Source: UBA668 sp039796575 (GTDB lineage Bacteria > Actinomycetota > Acidimicrobiia > Acidimicrobiales > Ilumatobacteraceae). From it: a DNA stretch of 28,215 nucleotides. This document shows, piece after piece, positions 14,621 through 21,924 of the stretch. The stretch covers positions 1 through 28,215 of the forward strand of contig JBDKJP010000134.1 of NCBI GenBank assembly GCA_039796575.1, written 5' to 3'. The position numbers and the translations under genes are program-made. The number at the start of each line of letters is the position of its first letter. Position 1 is the first letter of the stretch. The notes beneath the pieces were generated by a model. The model had not been told where the DNA came from. It saw only the letters and a list, made by a program, of their open reading frames with translations, and ran no database searches.

Positions 14621-15199
14621 ATGGACGAACACACCGACTCGACGTCGGAGCAGATGGCCCTCGAGGTGCGCCGCCGACGGCAGCAGCGCAACTGGACGCT
14701 CGACACCGCCGCCACCCGCCTCGGCGTGAGCCGACGGCTCCTCGCGCAGGTCGAGGCGGGGCAGGCGAACCCGTCGCTGTCGACGTTGCTCGCGATCGCC
14801 GCCGGTTTCGACATCTCGCTCGTCGAGTTGCTCTCGGGTGCCGACAAGCCGGCCGTCACCGTGCAAGCCGACAACGCCACCGCACCGGTGCTGTGGACCG
14901 GCGACCACGGCGGGGAAGCCCGCCTGCTCGTCGGGTCGGAACCGCTCGAGCTGTGGGCGTGGACCCTGAGGCCCGGCGACGAACGGTCCACCGATGCACA
15001 TCGCACCGGCTCGCGCGAGGCGTTGCTGGTGACGGCGGGGGTGGTCACATTGGTGGTCGGTGCCACCGATCCCGTGACGTTGCGGGTGGGCCAGTCGGCG
15101 CTGTTCCGTGCCGACGAACCGCACTCGTACCGCAATGACAGCCGGAAGCCGGCGAGCTTCGTGCTCGCCGTGCACGAGCCGAGCGGGGTGACGGCATGA
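14621..15199 (+). CDS. XRE-family regulator with a C-terminal cupin domain
   Basis: 192 residues. Residues 8-72 are a helix-turn-helix of the XRE/Cro type (LEVRRRRQQRNWTLDTAATR, then LGVSRRLLAQVEAGQANPS). Residues 95-190 form a cupin sensor domain (WAWTLRPGDERSTDAHRTGS, LRVGQSALFRADEPHSYRND). This architecture is common in one-component regulators of small operons. The start at ATG 14621 follows from the -10 spacing. It overlaps the B3/B4 gene by 4 bp (ATGA), so it should control its own operon. Confidence 0.9.
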   Translation: MDEHTDSTSEQMALEVRRRRQQRNWTLDTAATRLGVSRRLLAQVEAGQANPSLSTLLAIAAGFDISLVELLSGADKPAVTVQADNATAPVLWTGDHGGEARLLVGSEPLELWAWTLRPGDERSTDAHRTGSREALLVTAGVVTLVVGATDPVTLRVGQSALFRADEPHSYRNDSRKPASFVLAVHEPSGVTA

Positions 15200-15903
15200 G
15201 CACCCATCAGCTCTCGGCGGCCGACTGGGTGGCGCGTTCGACGGTGAGCAACGCCGTGTTCGCACGCTGGCCCGACTACCGGGTGGTGCTGCTCGCCACC
15301 GATCACGTCGACCAGGCCGCGCTCGCCGACGCGGCGACTCGTCTGTTCGACGAGGCGCACGTGCAGGCACGTTCGGCCGGCGACGAGGTGTTGCCGCACG
15401 TGGCGCGGTGGCACGACGCGTATCGCGCCTTCGGTGTGAAGCCGCGAGTCGGTCGGCCGAGCGTCGACGCATTGCTGCGTCGTGCCTCGGGCGAACAGGG
15501 CCTGCCGCGCATCAACACCCTCGTCGACCTGTACAACGCCATCTCCATGCAGTGCGTGGTTCCCATCGGTGGTGAGGACCTCGATCGCTACGAGGGGCCG
15601 GCGCGGCTGGTGCTGGCCGCCGGCGACGAGCCGTTCCACACCTCGGCCAACGGTGAGCCAGTGGTCGATCATCCCGAACCGGGCGAACCCGTGTGGGTCG
15701 ACGACGCGGGCGTCACGTGTCGCCGGTGGAATTGGCGGCAGACCAGCCGCACCGCCATCTCCGACGCCACCGTCCGGGCGGCGTTCATCATCGACTCGCT
15801 CGACGCGCCGGAGCATCTCGACGCCGAACGGGCCGCCGCGCATCTTCTCGAGCTCATCCCGCAGCTCCACGTCCGCACGTTGTCAGGAACCTCCGCATGC
15901 TGA
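15196..15903 (+). CDS. Free-standing B3/B4 (PheRS editing-type) domain protein
   Basis: 235 residues. The B3/B4 fold of the phenylalanyl-tRNA synthetase beta-subunit editing site is recognisable: WHDAYRAFGVKPRVGRPSVD, then ALLRRASGEQGLPRINTLVDL and YNAISMQCVVPIGGEDLD, and near the end RRWNWRQTSRTAI. Free-standing B3/B4 proteins are widespread and often sit beside XRE regulators. They are suspected of deacylating misacylated tRNA or free aminoacyl compounds, but their role is not settled. It overlaps the upstream gene by 4 bp and the downstream gene by 7 bp, so the three proteins are probably made together. Confidence 0.85.
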   Translation: MSTHQLSAADWVARSTVSNAVFARWPDYRVVLLATDHVDQAALADAATRLFDEAHVQARSAGDEVLPHVARWHDAYRAFGVKPRVGRPSVDALLRRASGEQGLPRINTLVDLYNAISMQCVVPIGGEDLDRYEGPARLVLAAGDEPFHTSANGEPVVDHPEPGEPVWVDDAGVTCRRWNWRQTSRTAISDATVRAAFIIDSLDAPEHLDAERAAAHLLELIPQLHVRTLSGTSAC

Positions 15904-16535
15904 TCCGCCCACACGACGCCGCCATCGACCCCGACCGTGAGTGGCGCGACTTCCTCGCCGCTCATCCGTTCGGCATGCTCGTCGCCCCCGGTGCCGGCCG
16001 GGAGGTCCCGGTGGTGGTGCCCACGCACGTGCACTTCGACGGCGACGTCACCATCCGGCTGCACCTTGCTCGCCCCAATCCGGTGTGGATGGCATTCGCC
16101 GAGCAGCCGCGGTGCCTGTTCGTGGTCACCGCAGCCGTCACGTACGTGCCGACGTCGTGGGAGGCGCCGCCCGGCACGCCCCCGGAGTGGGGCATCCCGA
16201 CGTCGCACTACGCCTCGGTGCAACTCGACTGCACCGCCGCGGTCACCGACGACACCGACACGATCCGCAGCTACCTGGCCGACCAGCTCGGGACGATGCA
16301 ACCCGACGAGCCGTTCGGCAGCCCGCTCGATGCCGACGTGCCGTACACCGCCGAGCTCCGCCAGATCCGGGGCCTCGAGCTCACCGTGCGCGACGTGCGG
16401 GCCAAGTTCAAGTTCGACGGTGGTGAGAGCGACGACGTACGTCGGCAGGTGGAGACCGGTTACCGCCGACGGGATGCGCCGGGCGATGCCGAGGCCCTCG
16501 AGCACCTCCTGCGTCGCCACCCACCCGCGGGTTAG
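15897..16535 (+). CDS. PaiB-like FMN-binding protein
   Basis: 212 residues with the fold of FMN-binding 'negative transcriptional regulators' related to Bacillus PaiB. Visible features are MLIRPHDAAIDPD, the strand HPFGMLVAP followed by PVVVPTHVHFDGDVTIRLHLARPNP, and the family block YVPTSWEAPPGTPPEWGIPTSHYASV. The C-terminal region GLELTVRDVRAKFKFDGGES matches the usual end, in which members finish with a K-x-x-Q/F segment. PaiB was described as a repressor, but the fold is a split barrel and many members are probably enzymes. It is the third gene of the XRE-B3/B4 operon and overlaps the hydrolase 3' end tail-to-tail by 4 bp. Confidence 0.85.
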   Translation: MLIRPHDAAIDPDREWRDFLAAHPFGMLVAPGAGREVPVVVPTHVHFDGDVTIRLHLARPNPVWMAFAEQPRCLFVVTAAVTYVPTSWEAPPGTPPEWGIPTSHYASVQLDCTAAVTDDTDTIRSYLADQLGTMQPDEPFGSPLDADVPYTAELRQIRGLELTVRDVRAKFKFDGGESDDVRRQVETGYRRRDAPGDAEALEHLLRRHPPAG

Positions 16536-17428
16536 GTCCCGACCAGCAACGTCGGCAGCATCGCCGCGGCCACCTCCGCCGGGCGCTCCTCGTGCGAGAA
16601 CAGGCCGGCGCCGGGGATGACCGCGAGCCGTGCATCGGGGAAGTCGGCCACCATCCGGCGTGCATCGTCGACCGGGAAGAATGCATCGCGCTCTCCCCAC
16701 ACCAGCACCACGGGCGCGTCGATCTTCCGGTGCAGTGCCGCCAACTGGTTCACATGGTCGACGTCGAAGCTCTTCAACAGCCGCATCATCGCGGCGCGGT
16801 GCTCCTTCGACTCGTGCAGCGGCCGGAGGAAGAACTCGTCGAACTCGCCGTCGAGGTGCGAGCGGTCGGCGAACGCGTCGCCGAGCACCCACTTGTTGCG
16901 ACGCAGGCCGGGCTTGCCTGCCAACCAACCGAGGCCGGCACCGAAGCCCGGCAACTTCCGGCCGGCGAGGAACGACCTGAAGCGGAAGCTCAGGCCCGTC
17001 GACTGCTCGGTGTCGATGAGCGCCATCGACCGCAGCCGTGAATCGCCGGCCACGGCGTGTCGCGCGATCATGCCGCCGCTGTCGTGGCCCACGACGGCGA
17101 CGCGTTCGAGGCCGAGCACGTCGATGGAACGACGCACGCTCTGGATGTGGTGCTCGATCGACAGCGGGGTGGCGGGGGTGTGCCGGCTCGAACCTGCGCC
17201 GGGCAGGTCGAGGAGATGGCAGGTGACGTGGCCGGCGAGGTGGGGGAGGAGGCGGCGGAACGTCGCGCCGCTCACCGGCCAGCCGTGCGCGAAGAGCACG
17301 TCGGGCCCGCTGCCGACGGTGCGGTACGCGACGGCGCTGTCGCCGCCCACGTCGAGGAACCGTGCGGGCGGCCGGCGGAAGAGGTCGCTCGCATCCTGCT
17401 CGGTGAGATCCGTTCGTTCCGGCATCAT
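16532..17428 (-). CDS. Alpha/beta hydrolase with an Asp nucleophile (epoxide hydrolase/dehalogenase-like)
   Basis: 298 residues. The oxyanion loop is LFAHGWPVSG (His48-Gly49-Trp50). The nucleophile elbow is VGHDSGGM, in which the nucleophile position (small-x-Nu-x-small) is Asp116. Aspartate there is the signature of epoxide hydrolases and haloalkane/haloacid dehalogenases and not of esterases. The acid is likely in WGERDAFFP and the general base His in LFSHEERP. The usual tryptophan after the Asp is replaced by serine. ATG 17428 has GGGAG about 5 nt upstream; ATG 17425 is equally possible. It is divergent from a TetR gene and both are governed by the two palindromes between them. Confidence 0.85.
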   Translation of the reverse strand: MMPERTDLTEQDASDLFRRPPARFLDVGGDSAVAYRTVGSGPDVLFAHGWPVSGATFRRLLPHLAGHVTCHLLDLPGAGSSRHTPATPLSIEHHIQSVRRSIDVLGLERVAVVGHDSGGMIARHAVAGDSRLRSMALIDTEQSTGLSFRFRSFLAGRKLPGFGAGLGWLAGKPGLRRNKWVLGDAFADRSHLDGEFDEFFLRPLHESKEHRAAMMRLLKSFDVDHVNQLAALHRKIDAPVVLVWGERDAFFPVDDARRMVADFPDARLAVIPGAGLFSHEERPAEVAAAMLPTLLVGT

Positions 17429-17443
17429 CGCTCCCGTCGAGTT

Positions 17444-17484
17444 GTAGTGATCACTACGAAACCGTAATCGTAGTGGTCACTACG
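17444..17484. promoter_or_regulatory. Two TetR-type operators between divergent genes
   Basis: GTAGTGATCACTAC (17444-17457) is a perfect 14-bp palindrome. GTAGTGGTCACTAC (17470-17483) is the same palindrome with one central mismatch. The centres are 26 bp apart, about two and a half helix turns. The pair fills most of the 67-bp gap between the hydrolase (minus) and TetR (plus) starts, so the encoded TetR very likely represses both genes here. Confidence 0.85.
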
Positions 17485-17495
17485 ATCAAGGTCCG

Positions 17496-18050
17496 ATGGG
17501 CTACCGGCACACGAAGGAAGAGATTCTCGCGGGAGCGTTGGCCGCAGCGTTCGACGACGGCCTCAGTCAGCTCACGTTCGGGCGCGTCGCGACGCGGGTC
17601 GGGGTGAGCGACCGCATCGTCGTGTACTACTTCCCGTCGAAGGACGACCTGATCAGTGAGGTGCTGGTCGGGGTGGGGCTCGAGCTGCAGGCCACACTGG
17701 CGCCGGCGCTCACCGAACCGGTCGACGATCATCTCGAACTGGTTCGTGCGGTGTGGCCAGTGCTCGCCCATCCCGACGCCGACCCGGTGTTCGCACTGTT
17801 CTTCGAGGCGGGCGGGCTCGCGGCTGCCGGCCGCGAGCCGTATCGCACGCTGGTGCCGTTCCTGGTGGAGCAGTGGATCGTGTGGGCGCAGGGGCACTTG
17901 CGTGGCACGGCTGCTCGTCGCCACAGCGAGGCCACTGCGGCGATCGCGATGATCGACGGCCTGCTGCTGATGCGCCAGCTCGGGGGTGCGGACGTGGCCG
18001 ACACCGCCGCACGCCGCCTGGGCGTGCTCGGCCGTCGTCCCGCGAACTGA
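17496..18050 (+). CDS. TetR-family transcriptional regulator
   Basis: 184 residues with an N-terminal TetR DNA-binding domain: YRHTKEEILAGALAAAFDDG, LTFGRVATRVGVSDRIVVYYFPSKDDLI (about residues 4-53). The C-terminal domain is divergent, with a helical EQWIVWAQGHLRGTAARRH region near the dimer face. It is read away from the Asp-nucleophile hydrolase, with two palindromes in the shared 67-bp promoter region, so it probably represses both itself and the hydrolase. The inducer may be a substrate of the hydrolase. It converges on the next TetR gene with a 3-bp gap. Confidence 0.9.
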   Translation: MGYRHTKEEILAGALAAAFDDGLSQLTFGRVATRVGVSDRIVVYYFPSKDDLISEVLVGVGLELQATLAPALTEPVDDHLELVRAVWPVLAHPDADPVFALFFEAGGLAAAGREPYRTLVPFLVEQWIVWAQGHLRGTAARRHSEATAAIAMIDGLLLMRQLGGADVADTAARRLGVLGRRPAN

Positions 18051-18053
18051 CGG

Positions 18054-18638
18054 TCAGCGCAACTGCGCGGCGTAGCCGTCGAGCGCGTCGCCGAGGATGC
18101 TCGCGTCGTCGAGTGTGTGCTCACCCGCAGCGCGGGCCAGGAACGCACCGTCGACCAGCGCGAGGGCCACGGCGGCGAGCTTCGCTGCGGTCGGTTCGTC
18201 GGCGCCGGTGGCCGTGCCGAAGATGTCGGCCAACTGCACGAGCGACCTGCGGCGGATGTCGAGGAACTTGGTGCGCGCCGACAGCTCCTGCTCGTGCCGT
18301 TCGAGGATGACGAGTTGCCCGAAGCGGAGGAAGGCGGGGAACGAGGCCAGGCTGTCGTGCAGATGCACGAGCAGGTCGTGCGGCGAGAGCGTGCGTGCCT
18401 CGGCGCGGATGCGGAACTCCTCGAGCCACTGCTCGTAGCTGTCCTCGATGACGGCGGCGAAGAGCGCGTCCTTGTCGGCGAAGTGCCAGTAGATGGAGCT
18501 CTTCGGGAGGCCCGAGCGGGTGGACACCTCGCTGATGCTGGTGCCGGCGTAGCCGCGCTCGCCGGCGATCGCGGCGGCGGCGTCGAGGATGCGGCGGCGG
18601 GAGGCCTCGCCGTTGGCTCGGGTGATGCGGTCGTTCAT
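18054..18638 (-). CDS. TetR-family repressor of the ring-cleavage operon
   Basis: 194 residues from ATG 18638 (MNDRITRANGEASRRRI). The TetR DNA-binding domain is clear: RRRILDAAAAIAGERGYAGTS, then ISEVSTRSGLPKSSIYWHFADKDALF. The C-terminal domain (LVHLHDSLASFPAFLRFGQLV, LDIRRRSLVQLADIFG) is of the common TetR_C type. GTG 18656 would add six residues. It is divergent from the flavin monooxygenase gene across a 105-bp region that holds a strong promoter and palindromic operators, so it should control that operon and itself. The effector is likely an aromatic substrate or its ring-cleavage product. Confidence 0.9.
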   Translation of the reverse strand: MNDRITRANGEASRRRILDAAAAIAGERGYAGTSISEVSTRSGLPKSSIYWHFADKDALFAAVIEDSYEQWLEEFRIRAEARTLSPHDLLVHLHDSLASFPAFLRFGQLVILERHEQELSARTKFLDIRRRSLVQLADIFGTATGADEPTAAKLAAVALALVDGAFLARAAGEHTLDDASILGDALDGYAAQLR

Positions 18639-18649
18639 CGGGCGGTCCC

Positions 18650-18678
18650 TTGACACTCGGACGGGTCGTGCTTAGTGT
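18650..18678 (+). promoter_or_regulatory. Sigma-70-type promoter of the ring-cleavage operon
   Basis: TTGACA (18650-18655), an exact -35 consensus, is separated by 17 bp from TAGTGT (18673-18678), a fair -10 box. Transcription would start near 18685, inside the operator region and about 60 nt before the first gene. Confidence 0.75.
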
Positions 18679-18711
18679 ACCGATCAGTCCATGTTGGACC
18701 GATCGGTCCAA
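18677..18711. promoter_or_regulatory. TetR operators overlapping the transcription start
   Basis: TTGGACCGATCGGTCCAA (18694-18711) is a perfect 18-bp palindrome. GTACCGATCAGTCC (18677-18690) matches its 14-bp core at 12 positions. They lie at and just downstream of the expected transcription start, where a bound TetR protein would block initiation or elongation. Confidence 0.85.
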
Positions 18712-18743
18712 TAAGAACGACGCACCGACACGAGGGGGACTCG

Positions 18744-19934
18744 ATGACGACCGACACGCCGGTCGCGGCGGGCGCAGCACTGCGCACCGCCGTGGCCTCG
18801 ACGCTGGACCTGGTGGCCGCCAACGCCGACCGGGCGGAGCGGGATCGCTGCATCCCGGTGGAGAACATCGACGCGCTGCGCGACGCCGGGTTGTTCCGGG
18901 CGCTGCAACCCGCGCCGTACGGCGGCACCCCGATGGGGGCGCACGAGTACGTGCCGGCCATCGTCGACCTCGCCGGCGCGTGCGCGTCCACCGCCTGGGC
19001 CGCGGGGCTCCTCACCCAGCACGCGCACATGCTGGCGCTGATGTCGGCCGAGGTGCAGGACGAGGTCTGGGGTGCCGATCCCCATGCGCTCGCCTCGTCG
19101 TCGGTCGCCGCCATCAACGGGTGCGAAGAAGTGGCCGGCGGCGGCGTGAAGCTCTCCGGCGGTTGGGGCTGGTCCAGCGGCTGCGACCACGCCACCTGGG
19201 CCATCCTCGGCTTCAAGCGTGCCGACCCGACGCTCGGCGGCATGGTCATCCCGTTCTTCGCCGTGGTGCCGCGCAGCGACTATCGCATCCACGACGACTG
19301 GCACGTCGCCGCGCTCCGCGGCACCGGCTCGAAGACGCTCGTGCTCGACGACGTGTACGTGCCCGAACACCGCATCGAGAGCATCTTCGCCCTCTCCACC
19401 GGCACCACGCGGGGGTTCGGCATCCACGACGGCATCTTCCACGCGCCGTTCATGAACTGGTTCTCGCTCGGCTTCTCGGCCGTGTCCTTGGGCATCGCCC
19501 GGCGGATGATCGAGGTGTACGGCGCGAAGGTGAAGACCCGCGTGCGCGCGTACACCGGAGCGAAGGCCATCGACAGTGCGGCGGCGTCGATGCGCATCGC
19601 CGAGTCGCACCACCAGACCACCGCGGCATGGCACACGCTGTACGCCGACTGGAAGGCGATGACCGACTGCGCGATGGAAGGCCGACTGCCGAACGACGAC
19701 GAAGCGGTGCACTGGCGCACCAACCAGTCGTATGCGACGAAGATGTCGATCGAGGCCGTGGACCGGCTGTGGACCGCGGCGGGTGGCAGCGCGTTCTTCG
19801 ACGACAACGAGATGCAGCGTCTGTGGCGCGACTCGAAGATGACCGGGTCGCACGCCTACTCCGACTACGACATCGCCGCACAGCGGCAGGGCCGCCACCT
19901 CCTCGGGCTCGATCCCGACATGGCGTTGTTCTGA
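18744..19934 (+). CDS. HsaA/HpaB-type flavin-dependent monooxygenase (acyl-CoA dehydrogenase fold)
   Basis: 396 residues from ATG 18744, with GAGGGGG upstream. The fold is that of acyl-CoA dehydrogenases, but it is closest to two-component aromatic hydroxylases (HsaA, C2-HpaH): ENIDALRDAGLFRALQPAPYGG, ACASTAWAAGLLTQHAHMLAL, LSGGWGWSSGCDHATWAILG, RGTGSKTLVLDDVYVPEHR and YATKMSIEAVDRLWTAAGGSAFF. The C-terminal DSKMTGSHAYSDYDIAAQR replaces the dehydrogenase catalytic-base region. Such enzymes use reduced FMN/FAD supplied by a separate reductase to hydroxylate a phenol ortho to its hydroxyl. No reductase gene is in the window, so it must come from elsewhere. It is the first gene of the operon, 8 bp from the FAH gene. 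Confidence 0.85.
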   Translation: MTTDTPVAAGAALRTAVASTLDLVAANADRAERDRCIPVENIDALRDAGLFRALQPAPYGGTPMGAHEYVPAIVDLAGACASTAWAAGLLTQHAHMLALMSAEVQDEVWGADPHALASSSVAAINGCEEVAGGGVKLSGGWGWSSGCDHATWAILGFKRADPTLGGMVIPFFAVVPRSDYRIHDDWHVAALRGTGSKTLVLDDVYVPEHRIESIFALSTGTTRGFGIHDGIFHAPFMNWFSLGFSAVSLGIARRMIEVYGAKVKTRVRAYTGAKAIDSAAASMRIAESHHQTTAAWHTLYADWKAMTDCAMEGRLPNDDEAVHWRTNQSYATKMSIEAVDRLWTAAGGSAFFDDNEMQRLWRDSKMTGSHAYSDYDIAAQRQGRHLLGLDPDMALF

Positions 19935-19942
19935 GGTGACCG

Positions 19943-20926
19943 ATGCGACTGAGCAGCTTCTCCCACCACGATCGAGCCACCTGGGGCGTGGTCGCCGACG
20001 ACGGCACCCTGGTCGAGGCGTCACGCGCCGACGGCGCGCCGTCCACCCTCGACGAGCACATCGACGCTCCTGTGCCGGCCGTCGTCGCCGGCCTGCAGGC
20101 GCTGGCCGCGGCCGGCGGTGGCGTGTTGCCCGACGACGTCGTCTGGCTCCCACCGGTCCGCCGCCCGAGCAAGGTGCTCGGCGTGGCCATCAACAACGTC
20201 ATCGGCCAACGCATCGCGCACCGGCCGTTCGCGAACCCTGCCTTCTTCCTGAAGCCGCCGTCATCACTGGTCGGCCACGGGCAGCCGGTGGTGGTGCACG
20301 AATCGTTCGGCGTCACGCACCCCGAGCCCGAGCTCGCCGTGGTCATCGGCAAGCGGGCCAAGGACGTCGCCGACGCCGACGCGCTGTCGTACGTGTTCGG
20401 CTACACGATCATCAACGACATCACGTCGCCCGGCCTGAAGTCGGAGGACAGCATCGAGCTCGTGATGCCGCCGGGCGCCGGGGTGGGCACGTACGGCCAG
20501 CTGCTGTCGTGGCGTTCGAACCGCGACGACGACCACGCCCGTTCGAACTACCTCACGTACCACGCCCGATCGAAGGGCACCGACACGTTCGGCCCGATCG
20601 GGCCGTGGATCGTCACCGCCGACGAGATCGCCGATCCGAACGTGCTGGGCGTCCACTCGTTCGACGGTGACACACCGGTGTTCGTCGACTCCACCGCGAA
20701 CCTGTTGTTCCCGGTCCAGCGGGTCATCGCCCACGCGTCCGCGTCGATGACCCTGTTGCCCGGCGACATCATCCACTGCGGCACCTCGATGAAAGCGGTC
20801 GAGGGCGGCACCTATCGCGGCATCATCGAGTGGGACATCCGTCGCGTCGACGGCCGACCGATGCGCATCGACATCGACGGCATCGGCACGCTGTCGAGCC
20901 CCGTGCAGTGGGAGGCCGAACGGTGA
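19943..20926 (+). CDS. FAH-family hydrolase/hydratase
   Basis: 327 residues with a fumarylacetoacetate hydrolase C-terminal fold: SKVLGVAINNVIGQRIAHRP, the metal-binding HPEPELAVVIGKRAKD, FGYTIINDITSPG, TDTFGPIGPWIVTADEI and LLPGDIIHCGTS. The family includes 2-hydroxypentadienoate hydratases and fumarylpyruvate/acylpyruvate hydrolases, both of which act after meta-cleavage. An insertion of about 35 residues lies between NDITSPG and the HARSKGTDTF block, and the usual RD after NDIT is replaced by PG. It overlaps the dioxygenase gene by 4 bp (GTGA). The likely role is hydration or C-C hydrolysis of the ring-opened product. Confidence 0.85.
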   Translation: MRLSSFSHHDRATWGVVADDGTLVEASRADGAPSTLDEHIDAPVPAVVAGLQALAAAGGGVLPDDVVWLPPVRRPSKVLGVAINNVIGQRIAHRPFANPAFFLKPPSSLVGHGQPVVVHESFGVTHPEPELAVVIGKRAKDVADADALSYVFGYTIINDITSPGLKSEDSIELVMPPGAGVGTYGQLLSWRSNRDDDHARSNYLTYHARSKGTDTFGPIGPWIVTADEIADPNVLGVHSFDGDTPVFVDSTANLLFPVQRVIAHASASMTLLPGDIIHCGTSMKAVEGGTYRGIIEWDIRRVDGRPMRIDIDGIGTLSSPVQWEAER

Positions 20927-21924
20927 GCGGGCAACGCACTGCGATGCTCGTCACCGCGTCGCACTCGCCGATCATCGATTTCCCGGCCGCCGACAGCGAG
21001 GCGCTGCAGCGCGTGCATGCGGGGCTGACCGAGATGCGCGGCGAGATCGAGGCGTTCGACCCCGACCTCGTTCTGATCTTCGGTGTCGACCACTACGGCG
21101 GGCACCACATGCACTCCATGCCGGCGTTCTGCGTCGGCGTGTCGGCCACCGCATTGGCCGACGTCGGCGGCACCCCCGGCCCGCTCACCGTGCCGGCCGA
21201 GGTCGCGGTCGGCGCCGTGCGGCATGTCCGCTCGGCCGGCGTCGACGTGGCCGTGAGCTACGCGATGGACGTCGATCACGGGTTCACACAGGCACTCACC
21301 CGGCTGTGCGGTGGCATCGATCGATACCCGGTGCTACCCGTGTTCGTGTCGTGCATCCAGCCGCCGTTCGTGCCGTTCGCCCGCGCCCGCGCCCTCGGCC
21401 GGGCGATGGGGGAGTACCTCGCCGGTGTCGACGCCGAGCGCGTGCTCGTGATCGGCACCGGCGGCCTCGGCCACAACCCGCGCATGCTGTTCCCGCCCAT
21501 CGACGAGGTGAGCGACGAATGGCGCCCGTACCACCTGTTCGGCCGGTCGCAGCAGGAGGTGCCGCAACAGGCCTGGATCGACTACGAGATCGAGGCCCAC
21601 CAGGTCGCCGCCGCGTTCCTGGCCGACCCGAACATCCCCGACGAGCTGTTCGGCCTGCACGAGGAGTGGGACCGTGCGTTCCTCGACCGGTACTGCACGG
21701 CCGAGCTGGCGAGCTTCGACGACTGGGACCCGGACACCGTGGTCGAGGAGGGCGGCATCGGCGCGATGGAGGTGCTGTCGTGGGTGGCCGCGCGTGAGGC
21801 GATGCACGCACTCACCGGTGAGGCTCCTCGCGAGCGACTGCAGCAGGTGTGCCGTGTCGTCGGCATCGGATTCGGCATCACGAGCGCGGGTCCCGCAGGA
21901 GTAGCTTCCGTCCCATCGACATGA
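20923..21924 (+). CDS. MhpB-type (LigB superfamily) extradiol dioxygenase
   Basis: 333 residues from GTG 20923. Similarity to E. coli MhpB (3-carboxyethylcatechol 2,3-dioxygenase) is evident along most of the length: LVTASHSPIIDFP, FDPDLVLIFGVDHYGGH, SMPAFCVGVSATALADVGG, VAVSYAMDVDHGF, YPVLPVFVSC and VLVIGTGGLGHNP. The histidines of DVDHGF and GGLGHNP align with MhpB His115 and His179, the acid-base pair that opens the ring; the SHSP and VDHYGG histidines are iron-ligand candidates. It should cleave a catechol-type ring with Fe(II) and O2, using the product of the monooxygenase. The substrate side chain is not known. Both ends overlap neighbours by 4 bp, so the operon is tightly coupled. Confidence 0.9.
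   Translation: MSGQRTAMLVTASHSPIIDFPAADSEALQRVHAGLTEMRGEIEAFDPDLVLIFGVDHYGGHHMHSMPAFCVGVSATALADVGGTPGPLTVPAEVAVGAVRHVRSAGVDVAVSYAMDVDHGFTQALTRLCGGIDRYPVLPVFVSCIQPPFVPFARARALGRAMGEYLAGVDAERVLVIGTGGLGHNPRMLFPPIDEVSDEWRPYHLFGRSQQEVPQQAWIDYEIEAHQVAAAFLADPNIPDELFGLHEEWDRAFLDRYCTAELASFDDWDPDTVVEEGGIGAMEVLSWVAAREAMHALTGEAPRERLQQVCRVVGIGFGITSAGPAGVASVPST

Noticed and set aside
13238..15472. A very long open frame on the minus strand
   Set aside because: It is antisense to the VOC, membrane and XRE genes, is low-complexity (R, H, Q, A rich) and matches no fold. It is an artefact of high GC.
14608..15870. A minus-strand open frame opposite the XRE and B3/B4 genes
   Set aside because: The sense strand has clear domains and coupled starts; the antisense translation has none.
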